From Butyrivibrio sp. VCB2006 (GTDB lineage Bacteria > Bacillota > Clostridia > Lachnospirales > Lachnospiraceae): a stretch of 64,000 bases of DNA. Position numbers and translations under genes: made by a program. Position 1 is the stretch's first letter; each line of letters begins with the position of its first letter. A model generated the notes under the pieces. That model had not been told where the DNA came from, ran no database searches, and was given only the letters and a program-made list of their open reading frames with translations. The stretch is taken from assembly GCF_000420945.1 (NCBI RefSeq), contig NZ_ATVX01000015.1, positions 34,759 to 98,758 of the forward strand, read 5' to 3'. Below are positions 51,772-60,722 of this stretch, piece after piece.

Positions 51772-52674
51772 ATGCTGATAAATGACAACATTTACTATGA
51801 AGACAACCACTATATAATCATCAACAACATCCCTAACAACATCTATTATTATTTTGATTATGATAAGAGGGATGCCTCGGTTAATATGGAATTCCAGCAT
51901 TTGCATCCATATTATGAGATCTTGTTTTTGCTTGCGCCAAGTGCAACTCACCTTATTGAGGGTGTTCCCTACAATATTCACATGGGTGATTTCGTGCTGC
52001 TGGCGCCTTCTGTTATGCACAAATCCGTTTACTACAAAGGCGATCCATCAAGGCGCCTTATTATAGACTTCATGTACCCCTTGGATAAACCTGAAAGCGC
52101 CGATGCCTACAAGGAGATTTTGGCTCCTTTCCATGTAGACAATCCTATCTACCGCTTCGGTTTCCAGGATCAACAGAAACTAATTGATATTCTAAATAAC
52201 CTATTTATCTTTTCTAAAGAGCATAAATACTACGGAAATCCTGCAGATGAATTTTATATTCACAGCAAATTTCAGGAGTTCCTATACACTCTTTATGAGC
52301 TAAAGGATAAAAACACCTATACCAACGATCAGAGCTACAATTCCATCGAGCAGAAGATGTACGAAGTTTCTTCATATATTCATACTCACTACGATGAAGA
52401 TATTTCTCTGGATGTACTGTCTGAGCAGTTCTTTATCAGCTCAAGCTACCTTTCCAGAGAGTTTAAGCAGGTTACAGGCTTTAACCTGTCCAATTACATC
52501 CAGCTCACCAGGATCAAGAATGCTCAGTATCAGCTGGTATCCAGCAATAAAAAGATCTCTGCGATTGCCCAGGAATGCGGATTCTCCTCTTTCTCTCAGT
52601 TCAACAGGATCTTTAACAAGATCTCCGGCACTTCTCCGAGAGAGTACAGACATTCCGCTGTAATTAACAAGTAA
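51772..52674 (+). CDS. AraC family transcriptional regulator
   Basis: 300 residues. N-terminal cupin-like sensor domain (residues 30-150: EFQHLHPYYEILFLLAPS, YNIHMGDFVLLAPSVMH). C-terminal double HTH: SLDVLSEQFFISSSYLSREFK near 210 and KISAIAQECGFSSFSQFNRIF near 262, with the closing GTSPREYR. No clear ribosome site precedes the ATG. Divergent from GH105 and placed inside the glycan region, it is the best local candidate for the regulator of the direct-repeat motif near 47.9, 54.6 and 60.7 kb, since AraC proteins bind direct repeats (inference). Confidence 0.93.
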   Translation: MLINDNIYYEDNHYIIINNIPNNIYYYFDYDKRDASVNMEFQHLHPYYEILFLLAPSATHLIEGVPYNIHMGDFVLLAPSVMHKSVYYKGDPSRRLIIDFMYPLDKPESADAYKEILAPFHVDNPIYRFGFQDQQKLIDILNNLFIFSKEHKYYGNPADEFYIHSKFQEFLYTLYELKDKNTYTNDQSYNSIEQKMYEVSSYIHTHYDEDISLDVLSEQFFISSSYLSREFKQVTGFNLSNYIQLTRIKNAQYQLVSSNKKISAIAQECGFSSFSQFNRIFNKISGTSPREYRHSAVINK

Positions 52675-52693
52675 TCTGTAAAGCCCGGCTCCA

Positions 52694-54421
52694 TCAGCGA
52701 TTCAGTATCACCGGATTAGTAATTGCAAGGTTTGTACAGTCATCCTTAGCAATAAAATACAGATAATTACCATCAGGAATGGTTTCCTCTATGTCCATAC
52801 TATAGTCATAGAAGCCATTCTTTTTGCTTCCGCGAAGCGGCAATTCTTTAACCAGACCGTTTTCTGTGCGGATTTCAAAGGTCTTAAGCTTTCTGTTCGC
52901 AAGAAGTCTAACCTCAATATTGAGCTTATCTACTTTCTTTTTTCCCTCGCTAAGTCTTACATTATGTCCAGGAATCTTGCCATTTACCTTGGTTAAAAGA
53001 ATCGGTCCGTTGGTCAAAAAGCTTCTGCCCTTGCGAAGTCTTTCCATGATGTATTCAGGATTGTGGGTGTTTTCCCTTGGCTCTGCCACATCAAAATTGA
53101 TATAAGTTCTAACACAGCCACTCGTGAGGTTGGTCTCTGCCCACTTTTCAAGAATAGGAAGAAGTTTGTCTCCAATTTCCAACATAACCTTTGTTTCATC
53201 GGCAAACTTCTCGGAAAGTTCTTTTTCATTGGCCTTAATGGCATCCAAAACATCCATGATCTCATCAAATAGAATGTGATAATCATCAGCACAGATATTA
53301 TGGGTATCACTTCCTGTTGTTGCCGGAAGGAAAAGGCCTCTTTGAAGGCATCTGTTCCAAAGTTCAAAAGCCGCATCATTGGTAGATCCGGTCATCATTG
53401 GATTGGAGCCATTCCAAATTTCCATGGTTTCAAAGATATCAAGCATATCCTCAAAATCAGGATTCCAGGAGATTGATTTCTGCAGATCCCTTGGATGATT
53501 TATCTGAGCAAGGCCGCCATTTTCCTTGATCTCATCGGTAATTCTTACAAACTCATTCCTCATGTATTCATCTGTACGCTTATCTTCATCAGGAATGTCG
53601 AATATCACATCTATCGGTACTCCCATGGCCATAACATGTCCGCGGGTTGTAGATATCTCTTTGGAAATAATAGGAACAAAGTTGGATCTCTTATTGGCCT
53701 TCCATGCCGGATGGCTTAAAATGATATGGTGATCGGAAAGAGCTCCATAGGCAAGGCCCATAGCCATCATGGAATTAGCAACCTGCTCCGGTGTCTCAAC
53801 CACATCGTCATCTCCCCCAAACACAGGGCTTGAATAAACGCAGTGGTGATGAAGTTCTCCTGATATCCAGCCCTCACCCTCAAGATTTACAAATCGGTTC
53901 AGTTCATATGATTTACGGGTCAATCCACCCTCTGCTATTTCCATATCATCTGTTATTATTTCGCATTCGCAGCCCTTCGAAACCTCAACAACATATCTTC
54001 CCACCGGAAGTTTTCTGAAAAGACATCCATCAAAACCCGTCATTTCGCGGATCATGGTGATCTTTCCATTTACTCTGTCAAAGTTTCCTGTATCTTCTCC
54101 CTCCAGGAGCTTAAAAAACTTAACCTGGGCCGGTGTTCCGGCGCCGCTAAAATGTGTTTCCACAAATACATTTCCAAGAGGCACGTCAGGGCCTATAATT
54201 CCGTTATTGTGGAATCTGTTTCTATCGTTTTTGCCTGCAAAGTCCACTTCATTAGTTCTCTTATGGGCAGGATCAATATAACTTTCATTCACCACTCTTA
54301 CATATTTATAGAGTCTGTCTGCATCCATGGAGGCTACACTCTTATCGGATATGCCTTCATCCTTATAAATTCCCTGCAAAAGACCTATAGCTATACTCAA
54401 AAACTTGGTTTCTTTACTCAT
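52694..54421 (-). CDS. CehA/McbA-type PHP-domain metallohydrolase
   Basis: 575 residues from the ATG after AAAGGAG; a frame extending to 54526 has no ribosome site. Residues 70-185: beta-rich N-terminal domain. The PHP domain follows with the metal motif GELHHHCVYSSP near 195, YGALSDHHIILSHP near 240, AQINHPRDLQ near 310 and TGSDTHNI near 378. C-terminal beta-domain of about 90 residues. CehA/McbA relatives are phosphoesterase-like or carbamate hydrolases using Mn/Fe/Zn; in a glycan setting a phospho- or ester-sugar substrate is possible. Monocistronic, preceded by the locus operator motif. Confidence 0.85.
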   Translation of the reverse strand: MSKETKFLSIAIGLLQGIYKDEGISDKSVASMDADRLYKYVRVVNESYIDPAHKRTNEVDFAGKNDRNRFHNNGIIGPDVPLGNVFVETHFSGAGTPAQVKFFKLLEGEDTGNFDRVNGKITMIREMTGFDGCLFRKLPVGRYVVEVSKGCECEIITDDMEIAEGGLTRKSYELNRFVNLEGEGWISGELHHHCVYSSPVFGGDDDVVETPEQVANSMMAMGLAYGALSDHHIILSHPAWKANKRSNFVPIISKEISTTRGHVMAMGVPIDVIFDIPDEDKRTDEYMRNEFVRITDEIKENGGLAQINHPRDLQKSISWNPDFEDMLDIFETMEIWNGSNPMMTGSTNDAAFELWNRCLQRGLFLPATTGSDTHNICADDYHILFDEIMDVLDAIKANEKELSEKFADETKVMLEIGDKLLPILEKWAETNLTSGCVRTYINFDVAEPRENTHNPEYIMERLRKGRSFLTNGPILLTKVNGKIPGHNVRLSEGKKKVDKLNIEVRLLANRKLKTFEIRTENGLVKELPLRGSKKNGFYDYSMDIEETIPDGNYLYFIAKDDCTNLAITNPVILNR

Positions 54422-54582
54422 ACTAGTTTTCTCCTTTTTATAATGAAACCAACTTAAATTATCATTTATGATTCTTTCCAAACAAAAAGAATGCATAGCA
54501 TAGGAACATAACCCTATATCATACATTCTATTTTGTTATACATGCATTATCTACGCGGTTTTTATGTCAAATCAGTAAAAAT

Positions 54583-54625
54583 ATTGCATTTTTTGCAAAA
54601 GTGCCTTCTATTGCGTTTTTATATC
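54583..54625 (-). promoter_or_regulatory. glycan-locus direct-repeat operator, PHP-gene copy
   Basis: Plus strand ATTGCATTTTTTGCAAA (54583-54599) and TATTGCGTTTTTATA (54610-54624), 25 bases apart. Gene-ward: ATAAAAACGCAATA and TTTGCAAAAAATGCAAT. The second element overlaps the 3' end of the GH38 gene. About 165 bases before the start codon. Confidence 0.5.
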
Positions 54626-57600
54626 ACAGACACTATGAGTGACTTAATTTCAAAGGCTTTAAAATGCATTGACAGCTTTCTTTCGCCGCTGAGTTTATGA
54701 GTCTCTGCTTCGATATCTTCGTCATCTCTAATGACATTCTCAAGCAAATCACATTCCCTGATCTTAATCTGCTTGCCCTCGGGTAGTGAAAGGTCTTTTA
54801 ATATAGAAACTTCTACATCTTTTTCCAGACCATGGCCTTCATAAAGTCTTATTATGATATCGTCGGAATCTTCTGCCATCTTGATTGCACTGACATATAC
54901 CCCACTACTGCAAACATCAATAATGGAATTGAAGATATCCAATACTGTTTCCGGATTGTACATATGCTCCCGCAGGTTGAGTTTTTGCGCTTCTTCTATT
55001 ACTCTACCCTCCCTATAATCGCCCTTATGGGGTAAAAGAGAATACGTAAATTCATGTAAGCCCTGATCAGCGTTAGGGTTAGGGAAGATTCCTGATTTAA
55101 TCAGTGTTATACGCATGAGCTTTGGATCAGAATCGTAGCCGTACTTGGAATCATTCAAAACAGCACAGCCATAGCTTCCATCATCAGCGGAAATATCAAT
55201 CCATCTGTGCATGCAGCACTCGAACTTGGCCTTATCCCAGCTGTTTTCCTTTTTCAGCTTTCTCTTTATATTGCCAAGCTGAATCTCAGCGGTAATCTCT
55301 TTGGCATCAATATCAACAGGGAATGCTGCCTTCAGAAGAACCTGGTGCTCATGCCAATCTGTGGTAGTTCTAAAATCTATGCGTCTTGAATCACAGCTGA
55401 TAATAATGCTCTGCTTAATCTGGGAGTTCCTAAATCCCCTTACAATGTTAACGCAAACCTTCTTTAGCTTGCCATCGCCCTCGTATAATAATTTTCCTTT
55501 TTCATCGTATCCACATACGGATAATTCCTTAAGGTCCGTGATATCCCAGCTAACATCAGCAAAGTCCGCATCAATATTCCAGGCATCGTACTCCTGTGGC
55601 GTATCCTTAAATGCAATGAGCCTGTTAAGAGGCACCTGTGACATATCACGAAGTTCCCGCCCTGCTTCTTTATCATATAGGCTTACAATCTCACCGTTCT
55701 TATCAAAAGAGATTTTATAAACTTCCGTCTCAATCCGGATTCCATCAGCCGAACTATTAACCACACAGGAAGAAATGCCCACAATATGCTCCCATGATCC
55801 CGAATTAGCAATCGCCTTGGCTCCAGTATCTATAATATCTTTTACAATATCAATTGCTTTTTTATAATCCTCTTCGGAGACTTTATATACTTCCTCAATA
55901 GAAGATCCCGGCAAAATATCGTGGAACTGATTTAGCATGATTATCTTCCATGCATCAAGTAGTTCTTTTCTCGGGTAAGGAAGGCCATAGTTTATAAATG
56001 CATAGGTTCGGATAGCCTCCGCCTCCTGCATAAGAATCTCTAGTTTCCTGTTATAGCGCTTGTTCATGCCCATGGAAGTATAGGTTCCTCTGTGGAACTC
56101 AAGGTACAGCTCATCATCCCAAACAGGAACATCGCTATTTCCCGATATCTTCTCAAGAAGTTCATCCATAAATCCAGAAACTGACTTCTGCACAGTCTTA
56201 GGGCATCCCGGGATTCCACGTCTGAGCCGTCTATCCATTTCCAGCATTTCCCAGGTTGGACCGCCGCCACCATCTCCAAAGCCATAAACAGTCAGTGTCT
56301 CCTTTGTTATGTCTTTTTCCCTGAAAGCACGCCATGTCCCCATGATCTGGCTTGCATCCTGTCTACCATTGTAGGTGTAGTTCAGGATTCCGCCCTCCCT
56401 CATGACTTCGTCTGCCTTAGGGAGATCACAGGTTGTGATCAGATATGTGGGAATTCTGGTTCCGTCTATTCCCTGCCACATAAAAAGATCATGAGGGAGC
56501 CTGTTAGTATCGTTCCAGGCAAGCTTAGTAGTAACAAAGGCCCTGATTCCGCTCTTTTTAAGAATCTGCGGCATCGCTCCGCTGTATCCAAACACGTCCG
56601 GAAGCCAGAGAATATCGCTGTCTACTCCGAAGGTTTCCTTGAAATATCTTTTTCCATATAAAATCTGACGAACAAGACTCTCTCCGCTTGTAAGATTGCA
56701 GTCTGCCTCCAGCCACATGGCTCCTTCCGGCTCAAATCTGCCCTCTTTAACTCTTTCAAGTATTTCCTCAAATAGCTCCGGCTCATCCTCTCTTACAAAT
56801 TCGTACATCTGTGGAGTACTTGCCATGAAAAGATATTCCGGATAGCGCTTCATAAGCTCCATAACTGTTGAATAGCTGCGGATTACCTTCTCTCTTGTCT
56901 GCCTTACAGGCCACTTCCAGGCAACATCAATGTGAGTATGGCCTGTGCTGGCTACAGTTAATCCTGTATCGTACTTGCCATACAGGTTCTCTGCAAGATA
57001 AGAAGATATCTCAGAAGCTTCATGAATATCACACGCCGCATCCAGCACATTAAGAATAATCTCCGCATTCTCTGCATCCACAGGCTTTGCGCTGCTCACT
57101 GCCTTCTTGTCGCTCAATAGATCAATGGCATTCTTTCTGGAATCCTGCCCCAGCATAGCCCTGCCCCCATCAAAAGGAACGCACATATCGAAATAAGCCA
57201 CTTTAGCTGCCTCATCACAGGCCGCCAGCTCCATTTTAAGGTAGTTTCCGTTCTCCGAAAGATTAGAATAAGCGTAGATTGCAATGTCTACCGTCCTGTC
57301 AGTTTCTTTTTCCCAGTCTGAAGGGGTGTAAATGCTGACACAATTGTGGTTCATATCCATTCCGCTGCGCCTTACTCCGTTTATGTACACCAACATCTGC
57401 GGATTATCCGTATTCCAGATATCATCCGCACCCGTAGACATGAAAAAGAAAACCTCTTTGCCTCTAAATCTCTCAGGCACCTCTACCGTCACTCTGAAAA
57501 GCTCATGTCCGTCAGGCTCGCCCCAAAGGCCCCCAGCCTCGAATTTATCCCATTTTGAGCAGTCTGACAAAAGCTCATCTCTATGGCCATAGGGAACCTT

Positions 57601-57714
57601 CTTGCATCTGATGCCATCGGCTGTCGCTACTTCGGTAATATCAACTTTTTCACCAAACATCTGATTTTTCAGATCCTCTATTACTATGCCAATTCTCTCT
57701 AATCTTTTATCCAT
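54619..57714 (-). CDS. GH38 alpha-mannosidase
   Basis: 1031 residues from the ATG with GGGGA upstream; the preceding TTG is unlikely. The GH38 core begins near 258 with GHTHIDVAWKWPVRQTREK (zinc His and Asp). EPEGAMWLEADCNLTSGESL near 320 (shown as GAMWLEADCNLTSGE) and SDILWLPDVFGYSGAMPQIL near 360 include the nucleophile Asp, and LNQFHDILPGSSIEEV near 605 holds another zinc His. Large beta-domains follow. It removes alpha-linked mannose from oligosaccharides. No signal peptide, so it is cytosolic. Its start overlaps the upstream unknown gene by 8 bases. Confidence 0.95.
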   Translation of the reverse strand: MDKRLERIGIVIEDLKNQMFGEKVDITEVATADGIRCKKVPYGHRDELLSDCSKWDKFEAGGLWGEPDGHELFRVTVEVPERFRGKEVFFFMSTGADDIWNTDNPQMLVYINGVRRSGMDMNHNCVSIYTPSDWEKETDRTVDIAIYAYSNLSENGNYLKMELAACDEAAKVAYFDMCVPFDGGRAMLGQDSRKNAIDLLSDKKAVSSAKPVDAENAEIILNVLDAACDIHEASEISSYLAENLYGKYDTGLTVASTGHTHIDVAWKWPVRQTREKVIRSYSTVMELMKRYPEYLFMASTPQMYEFVREDEPELFEEILERVKEGRFEPEGAMWLEADCNLTSGESLVRQILYGKRYFKETFGVDSDILWLPDVFGYSGAMPQILKKSGIRAFVTTKLAWNDTNRLPHDLFMWQGIDGTRIPTYLITTCDLPKADEVMREGGILNYTYNGRQDASQIMGTWRAFREKDITKETLTVYGFGDGGGGPTWEMLEMDRRLRRGIPGCPKTVQKSVSGFMDELLEKISGNSDVPVWDDELYLEFHRGTYTSMGMNKRYNRKLEILMQEAEAIRTYAFINYGLPYPRKELLDAWKIIMLNQFHDILPGSSIEEVYKVSEEDYKKAIDIVKDIIDTGAKAIANSGSWEHIVGISSCVVNSSADGIRIETEVYKISFDKNGEIVSLYDKEAGRELRDMSQVPLNRLIAFKDTPQEYDAWNIDADFADVSWDITDLKELSVCGYDEKGKLLYEGDGKLKKVCVNIVRGFRNSQIKQSIIISCDSRRIDFRTTTDWHEHQVLLKAAFPVDIDAKEITAEIQLGNIKRKLKKENSWDKAKFECCMHRWIDISADDGSYGCAVLNDSKYGYDSDPKLMRITLIKSGIFPNPNADQGLHEFTYSLLPHKGDYREGRVIEEAQKLNLREHMYNPETVLDIFNSIIDVCSSGVYVSAIKMAEDSDDIIIRLYEGHGLEKDVEVSILKDLSLPEGKQIKIRECDLLENVIRDDEDIEAETHKLSGERKLSMHFKAFEIKSLIVSVI

Positions 57715-58408
57715 AAACAATCCCCAATCTATCGAGCTCAGCCTTAAGAAACTGAGGTATCATCCCATGTAATTCATCAAGCTCCACGTAAGCCTGCTCC
57801 GGGATCTCACACTTAGTAAATTCCATGGAAGGCTCAAAGCTGTAGTTATCCTTAATAAAACTCGCTATTCTTTGGTTATCCTCCTCGGAAATATGAATAT
57901 CCTCCAGGTATCTGTCCGGCGCATCCAACCCATGAATACCTGCAAGCCTGTCACAGGCAGCAAATAGTTCCGAATATATATACATAAGTCCCTTGGAAGC
58001 AACCATCGCGTGCTTTCCCGGCTGCGAAAACATCACAACATGAGTCCCATCGCATATTTCCGCGCAGGTAAAATCTGCAGCACCGTCGGTTTCTCTTTTC
58101 CACGGTCTGTAGGCATTTAAAAGTCTTCCATGAAAACTTCCCTCAGCGCCAACAATAACGCCCTTATCATCCAGATAAACCCAGATGTGTTCAAGGTCAT
58201 ACAAATGCTGAATGTCGTAGTCCAGATAGTATACGTACTCCAGTACTTTTACTGCTCCTGGATAGTTTTCCAAATCAAATACCCTGTTAAAAGAGGTGCT
58301 TTTGCAGCCATTTTCTGTATACTCCGCAAAGCCAATCTTCTTTATACCGAAAGGCTCTTTTTTATCCATCATGATAATTGGGGCATATTTATATACTTCA
58401 TTATCCAT
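57707..58408 (-). CDS. conserved unknown protein in operon with GH38
   Basis: 233 residues from MDNEVYKYAP, with AGAGGAAG upstream. I do not recognise the family. It is soluble, acidic and without a signal peptide. Segments likely to matter are DIQHLYDLEHIWVYLDDKG near 73, GAEGSFHGRLLN near 95 and VVMFSQPGKHAMV near 127: an HxWVYxD, SxHG, PGKHA order that faintly recalls VPS62-like proteins. Overlap with the GH38 start implies coupled translation and a shared pathway, perhaps as a sugar-binding or small-domain hydrolase. Function unassigned. Confidence 0.7.
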   Translation of the reverse strand: MDNEVYKYAPIIMMDKKEPFGIKKIGFAEYTENGCKSTSFNRVFDLENYPGAVKVLEYVYYLDYDIQHLYDLEHIWVYLDDKGVIVGAEGSFHGRLLNAYRPWKRETDGAADFTCAEICDGTHVVMFSQPGKHAMVASKGLMYIYSELFAACDRLAGIHGLDAPDRYLEDIHISEEDNQRIASFIKDNYSFEPSMEFTKCEIPEQAYVELDELHGMIPQFLKAELDRLGIVYG

Positions 58409-58456
58409 AGAAACTTCCTCTGAAAAAATTAATGGAAACATTAATAACTATTACTG

Positions 58457-58477
58457 TATAATATTGTCATGGAGGTG
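58457..58477 (+). promoter_or_regulatory. -10 and ribosome site of the small membrane protein gene
   Basis: TATAAT at 58457-58462 and GGAGGTG at 58471-58477, only 8 bases apart, so the predicted transcript would start at or just before the ribosome site. No good -35 is seen. Confidence 0.45.
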
Positions 58478-58484
58478 TTAATTT

Positions 58485-59054
58485 ATGAGTGAAAATGAGT
58501 CAAATGTTAGTACAGGATTTAGAGCAAGAACCAGATTTCTCGTTATTATCCTTGTGTGCCTTAATATATTGGCCCTGATCATATCCTGCGTAGGAATCTA
58601 TACATCAATCAAGGCACCTCTCAGACTTGTAGTTTATATCTGTCAGGCCTTTGCTTGTATATCAATAATAATCTACGCGATCATGCATTTTCACAAGCAT
58701 GAAGCGGTTCACTTCAAACGAGTCGTATACTCCTACGCCATGCTTGAAGTTATGAGGGTTGCACTTCTTGGAACCAACGGAATCCAGCCTTGGGCCTCAA
58801 TTACAGCTAAGGCACTTCTTGCAATCCTGGCCTGCAACAGCGTTTTCTTAGCACAGCACCTTGATGAAAGAAGATCAGTTTACATCGCAATGGCTTTGGT
58901 AAGCTTGGAAACCCTTCTCTATTTGGTTTTCTTCTTTGGATTCCCTGGTATGAGAAGCACCGTCCTTTTATCAATACTGCCGCTGATAGGAATACTTATT
59001 TCCTTCTCAATTTTCCTGTTCAACATCTTCCGTCTTGGTACAGAATTCGACTAA
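58485..59054 (+). CDS. integral membrane protein of unknown function
   Basis: 189 residues with a short polar N-terminus (SENESNVSTGFRARTR) and six hydrophobic segments (residues 18-42, 48-70, 80-95, 103-122, 128-148, 154-180). I do not recognise a family. Polar residues in membrane segments are few, and there is no transporter or enzyme motif. It is divergent from the GH38 operon and convergent with the fucosidase, ending in a bidirectional terminator. Confidence 0.75.
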   Translation: MSENESNVSTGFRARTRFLVIILVCLNILALIISCVGIYTSIKAPLRLVVYICQAFACISIIIYAIMHFHKHEAVHFKRVVYSYAMLEVMRVALLGTNGIQPWASITAKALLAILACNSVFLAQHLDERRSVYIAMALVSLETLLYLVFFFGFPGMRSTVLLSILPLIGILISFSIFLFNIFRLGTEFD

Positions 59055-59074
59055 TTACTACATAAAAAACAGCA

Positions 59075-59103
59075 CGGGTGCTACTGTTATAAGATAGCAC
59101 CCG
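59075..59103. terminator. bidirectional terminator (membrane protein / fucosidase)
   Basis: CGGGTGCTA (59075-59083) pairs with TAGCACCCG (59095-59103), followed by TTTTTAT on the plus strand; on the minus strand a TTTTTT follows a few bases further. Confidence 0.85.
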
Positions 59104-59120
59104 TTTTTATTTATTAAAAA

Positions 59121-60599
59121 TTACAAAAGCTTAATCTTAAAGCAAAGAGGCATATCGGATTTAAAAGAATCCTTGGCCTTAATGGTCATTCCCTCTTCGT
59201 TTCTGGTAAATTCAAGATCTTCTCCAGTTGATAATAATGATACCTTATCAACCAAAAGCTCTCTGATTGGCTCTGTCTTAAGAGCCTTGATCTTGACATC
59301 CTGTCCGTTTGGACGCATCCAGTAAGCATATACATAGCCGGCCTTATAGGTAAATCTGAAATCTGATGCAGTATAAGCAACCTCTGCACCATCATTAAAG
59401 GATCCGCTGGCAATTACTGTATCGCCCTCTTTGTACTGGCTCCAATAAGTTGAGCCATAAATTCCCTCTCCGTTAACAGATAACCACTGTCCAATCTCTG
59501 AAAGTGCCTTTTCATCCTGTGGAGTGAAGGTTCCGTCTGACTTAGGTCCAAGATTTAGAAGGAAATTACCGTTCTTACTAACTGCATCCACAAGATCGCA
59601 AACCAGCTTATATCCGCTCTTATACTCATTATCCTGAATATAGCACCAGGATCTGTTACCTATTGCTGTATCTGTCTGCCAGTATCTTGGGGAAATCTCT
59701 GAAAGTGCTCCTCTTTCTACATCAAAAGTAGCAACATCCGGTGGGAATGCGTGATGCTTGTAACAAATAGTTACTTCCCTTCCCCACTCTTTGGCGCGAT
59801 TATAGTAATATGCGCAGATTTTCTTAAGATATGGCTTAAATGCCTTGTTCTGGATCCACCAGTCAAAATAAAGCATTCCAGGCTGATATCTGTCGATTAT
59901 CTCAGCGGTACGTACTGTCCAATCCTCAAGCCAATCCTGATCAGGTCCCTTTGAATCAGGATTCTCCGTACTATTTGTAAACTGCTCATTCTGCCACTCC
60001 GGGCAAAGAACTGCCGGGCCGTAGAAATCACGGTAATTATCATCATTAACATCACTGTCAAACTCGCGACCAAGATTCATGAAGAAGTAATGCTCTGCTC
60101 TATGAGATGATCCGCAGAAAGTAAGTCCCTGCTTGCCACACTCTTCTCTAAGTTCACCTACAATATTCTTCTTAGGTCCCATGTTTGCCGCATTCCACTT
60201 ATTAAACTCAGTATCATACATTGCAAAGCCGTCATGATGCTCCATTACAGGAACAACATATTTAGCTCCGGCCTTCTTGAATGTTTCAATCCATCTGTGG
60301 GCATCAAAGTTTTCAGCCTTGAACATAGGAATAAAATCCTTGTAACCAAACTTACTCTGAGGTCCATAGGTTTCTACATGGTGTTTATACTCTCTTTCAT
60401 CCCTGTTGTACATATTTCTTGAGTACCACTCATTTCCAAACGCAGGAACACTGTACACTCCATAATGGATGAAAATTCCAAACTTCGCCTCTTTAAACCA
60501 CTTTGGAGTCTCGTGGGAAGATAATGATCCCCAATCCTCCTTGTAAAATCCGTTTTCGTTAACCTTCTCTATTTCCTTTAAGTATTCTTCTCTCGTCAT
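59121..60599 (-). CDS. GH29 alpha-L-fucosidase
   Basis: 492 residues. The N-terminal WFKEAKFGIFIHYGVYSVPA near 33 (shown as AKFGIFIHYGVYSVPA) is the GH29 signature. HHDGFAMYDTEFNKWNA near 120 carries the active-site histidines, and the nucleophile Asp lies in YQPGMLYFDWWIQNK near 235. A beta-sandwich C-terminus ends near 490. No signal peptide, so it acts on imported fucosylated oligosaccharides. GGAGGTTTGAGC precedes the ATG. It is a single-gene unit with the locus operator about 90 bases upstream. Confidence 0.95.
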   Translation of the reverse strand: MTREEYLKEIEKVNENGFYKEDWGSLSSHETPKWFKEAKFGIFIHYGVYSVPAFGNEWYSRNMYNRDEREYKHHVETYGPQSKFGYKDFIPMFKAENFDAHRWIETFKKAGAKYVVPVMEHHDGFAMYDTEFNKWNAANMGPKKNIVGELREECGKQGLTFCGSSHRAEHYFFMNLGREFDSDVNDDNYRDFYGPAVLCPEWQNEQFTNSTENPDSKGPDQDWLEDWTVRTAEIIDRYQPGMLYFDWWIQNKAFKPYLKKICAYYYNRAKEWGREVTICYKHHAFPPDVATFDVERGALSEISPRYWQTDTAIGNRSWCYIQDNEYKSGYKLVCDLVDAVSKNGNFLLNLGPKSDGTFTPQDEKALSEIGQWLSVNGEGIYGSTYWSQYKEGDTVIASGSFNDGAEVAYTASDFRFTYKAGYVYAYWMRPNGQDVKIKALKTEPIRELLVDKVSLLSTGEDLEFTRNEEGMTIKAKDSFKSDMPLCFKIKLL

Positions 60600-60681
60600 G
60601 TGCTCAAACCTCCGTCTCTATCTAATTATACAGACCACTGCCAATGTTTCATTTCATATCTCGCACAAATATGCCAATTAC

Positions 60682-60722
60682 CTCGCATTTTTTGTCATAT
60701 GCGTCTGTCTATTGCATATTTT
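60682..60722 (-). promoter_or_regulatory. glycan-locus direct-repeat operator, fucosidase copy
   Basis: Plus strand CTCGCATTTTTTGTCAT (60682-60698) and ATTGCATATTTT (60711-60722), 27 bases apart. Gene-ward: AAAATATGCAAT and ATGACAAAAAATGCGAG, the same order and spacing as the transporter copy. Confidence 0.55.
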
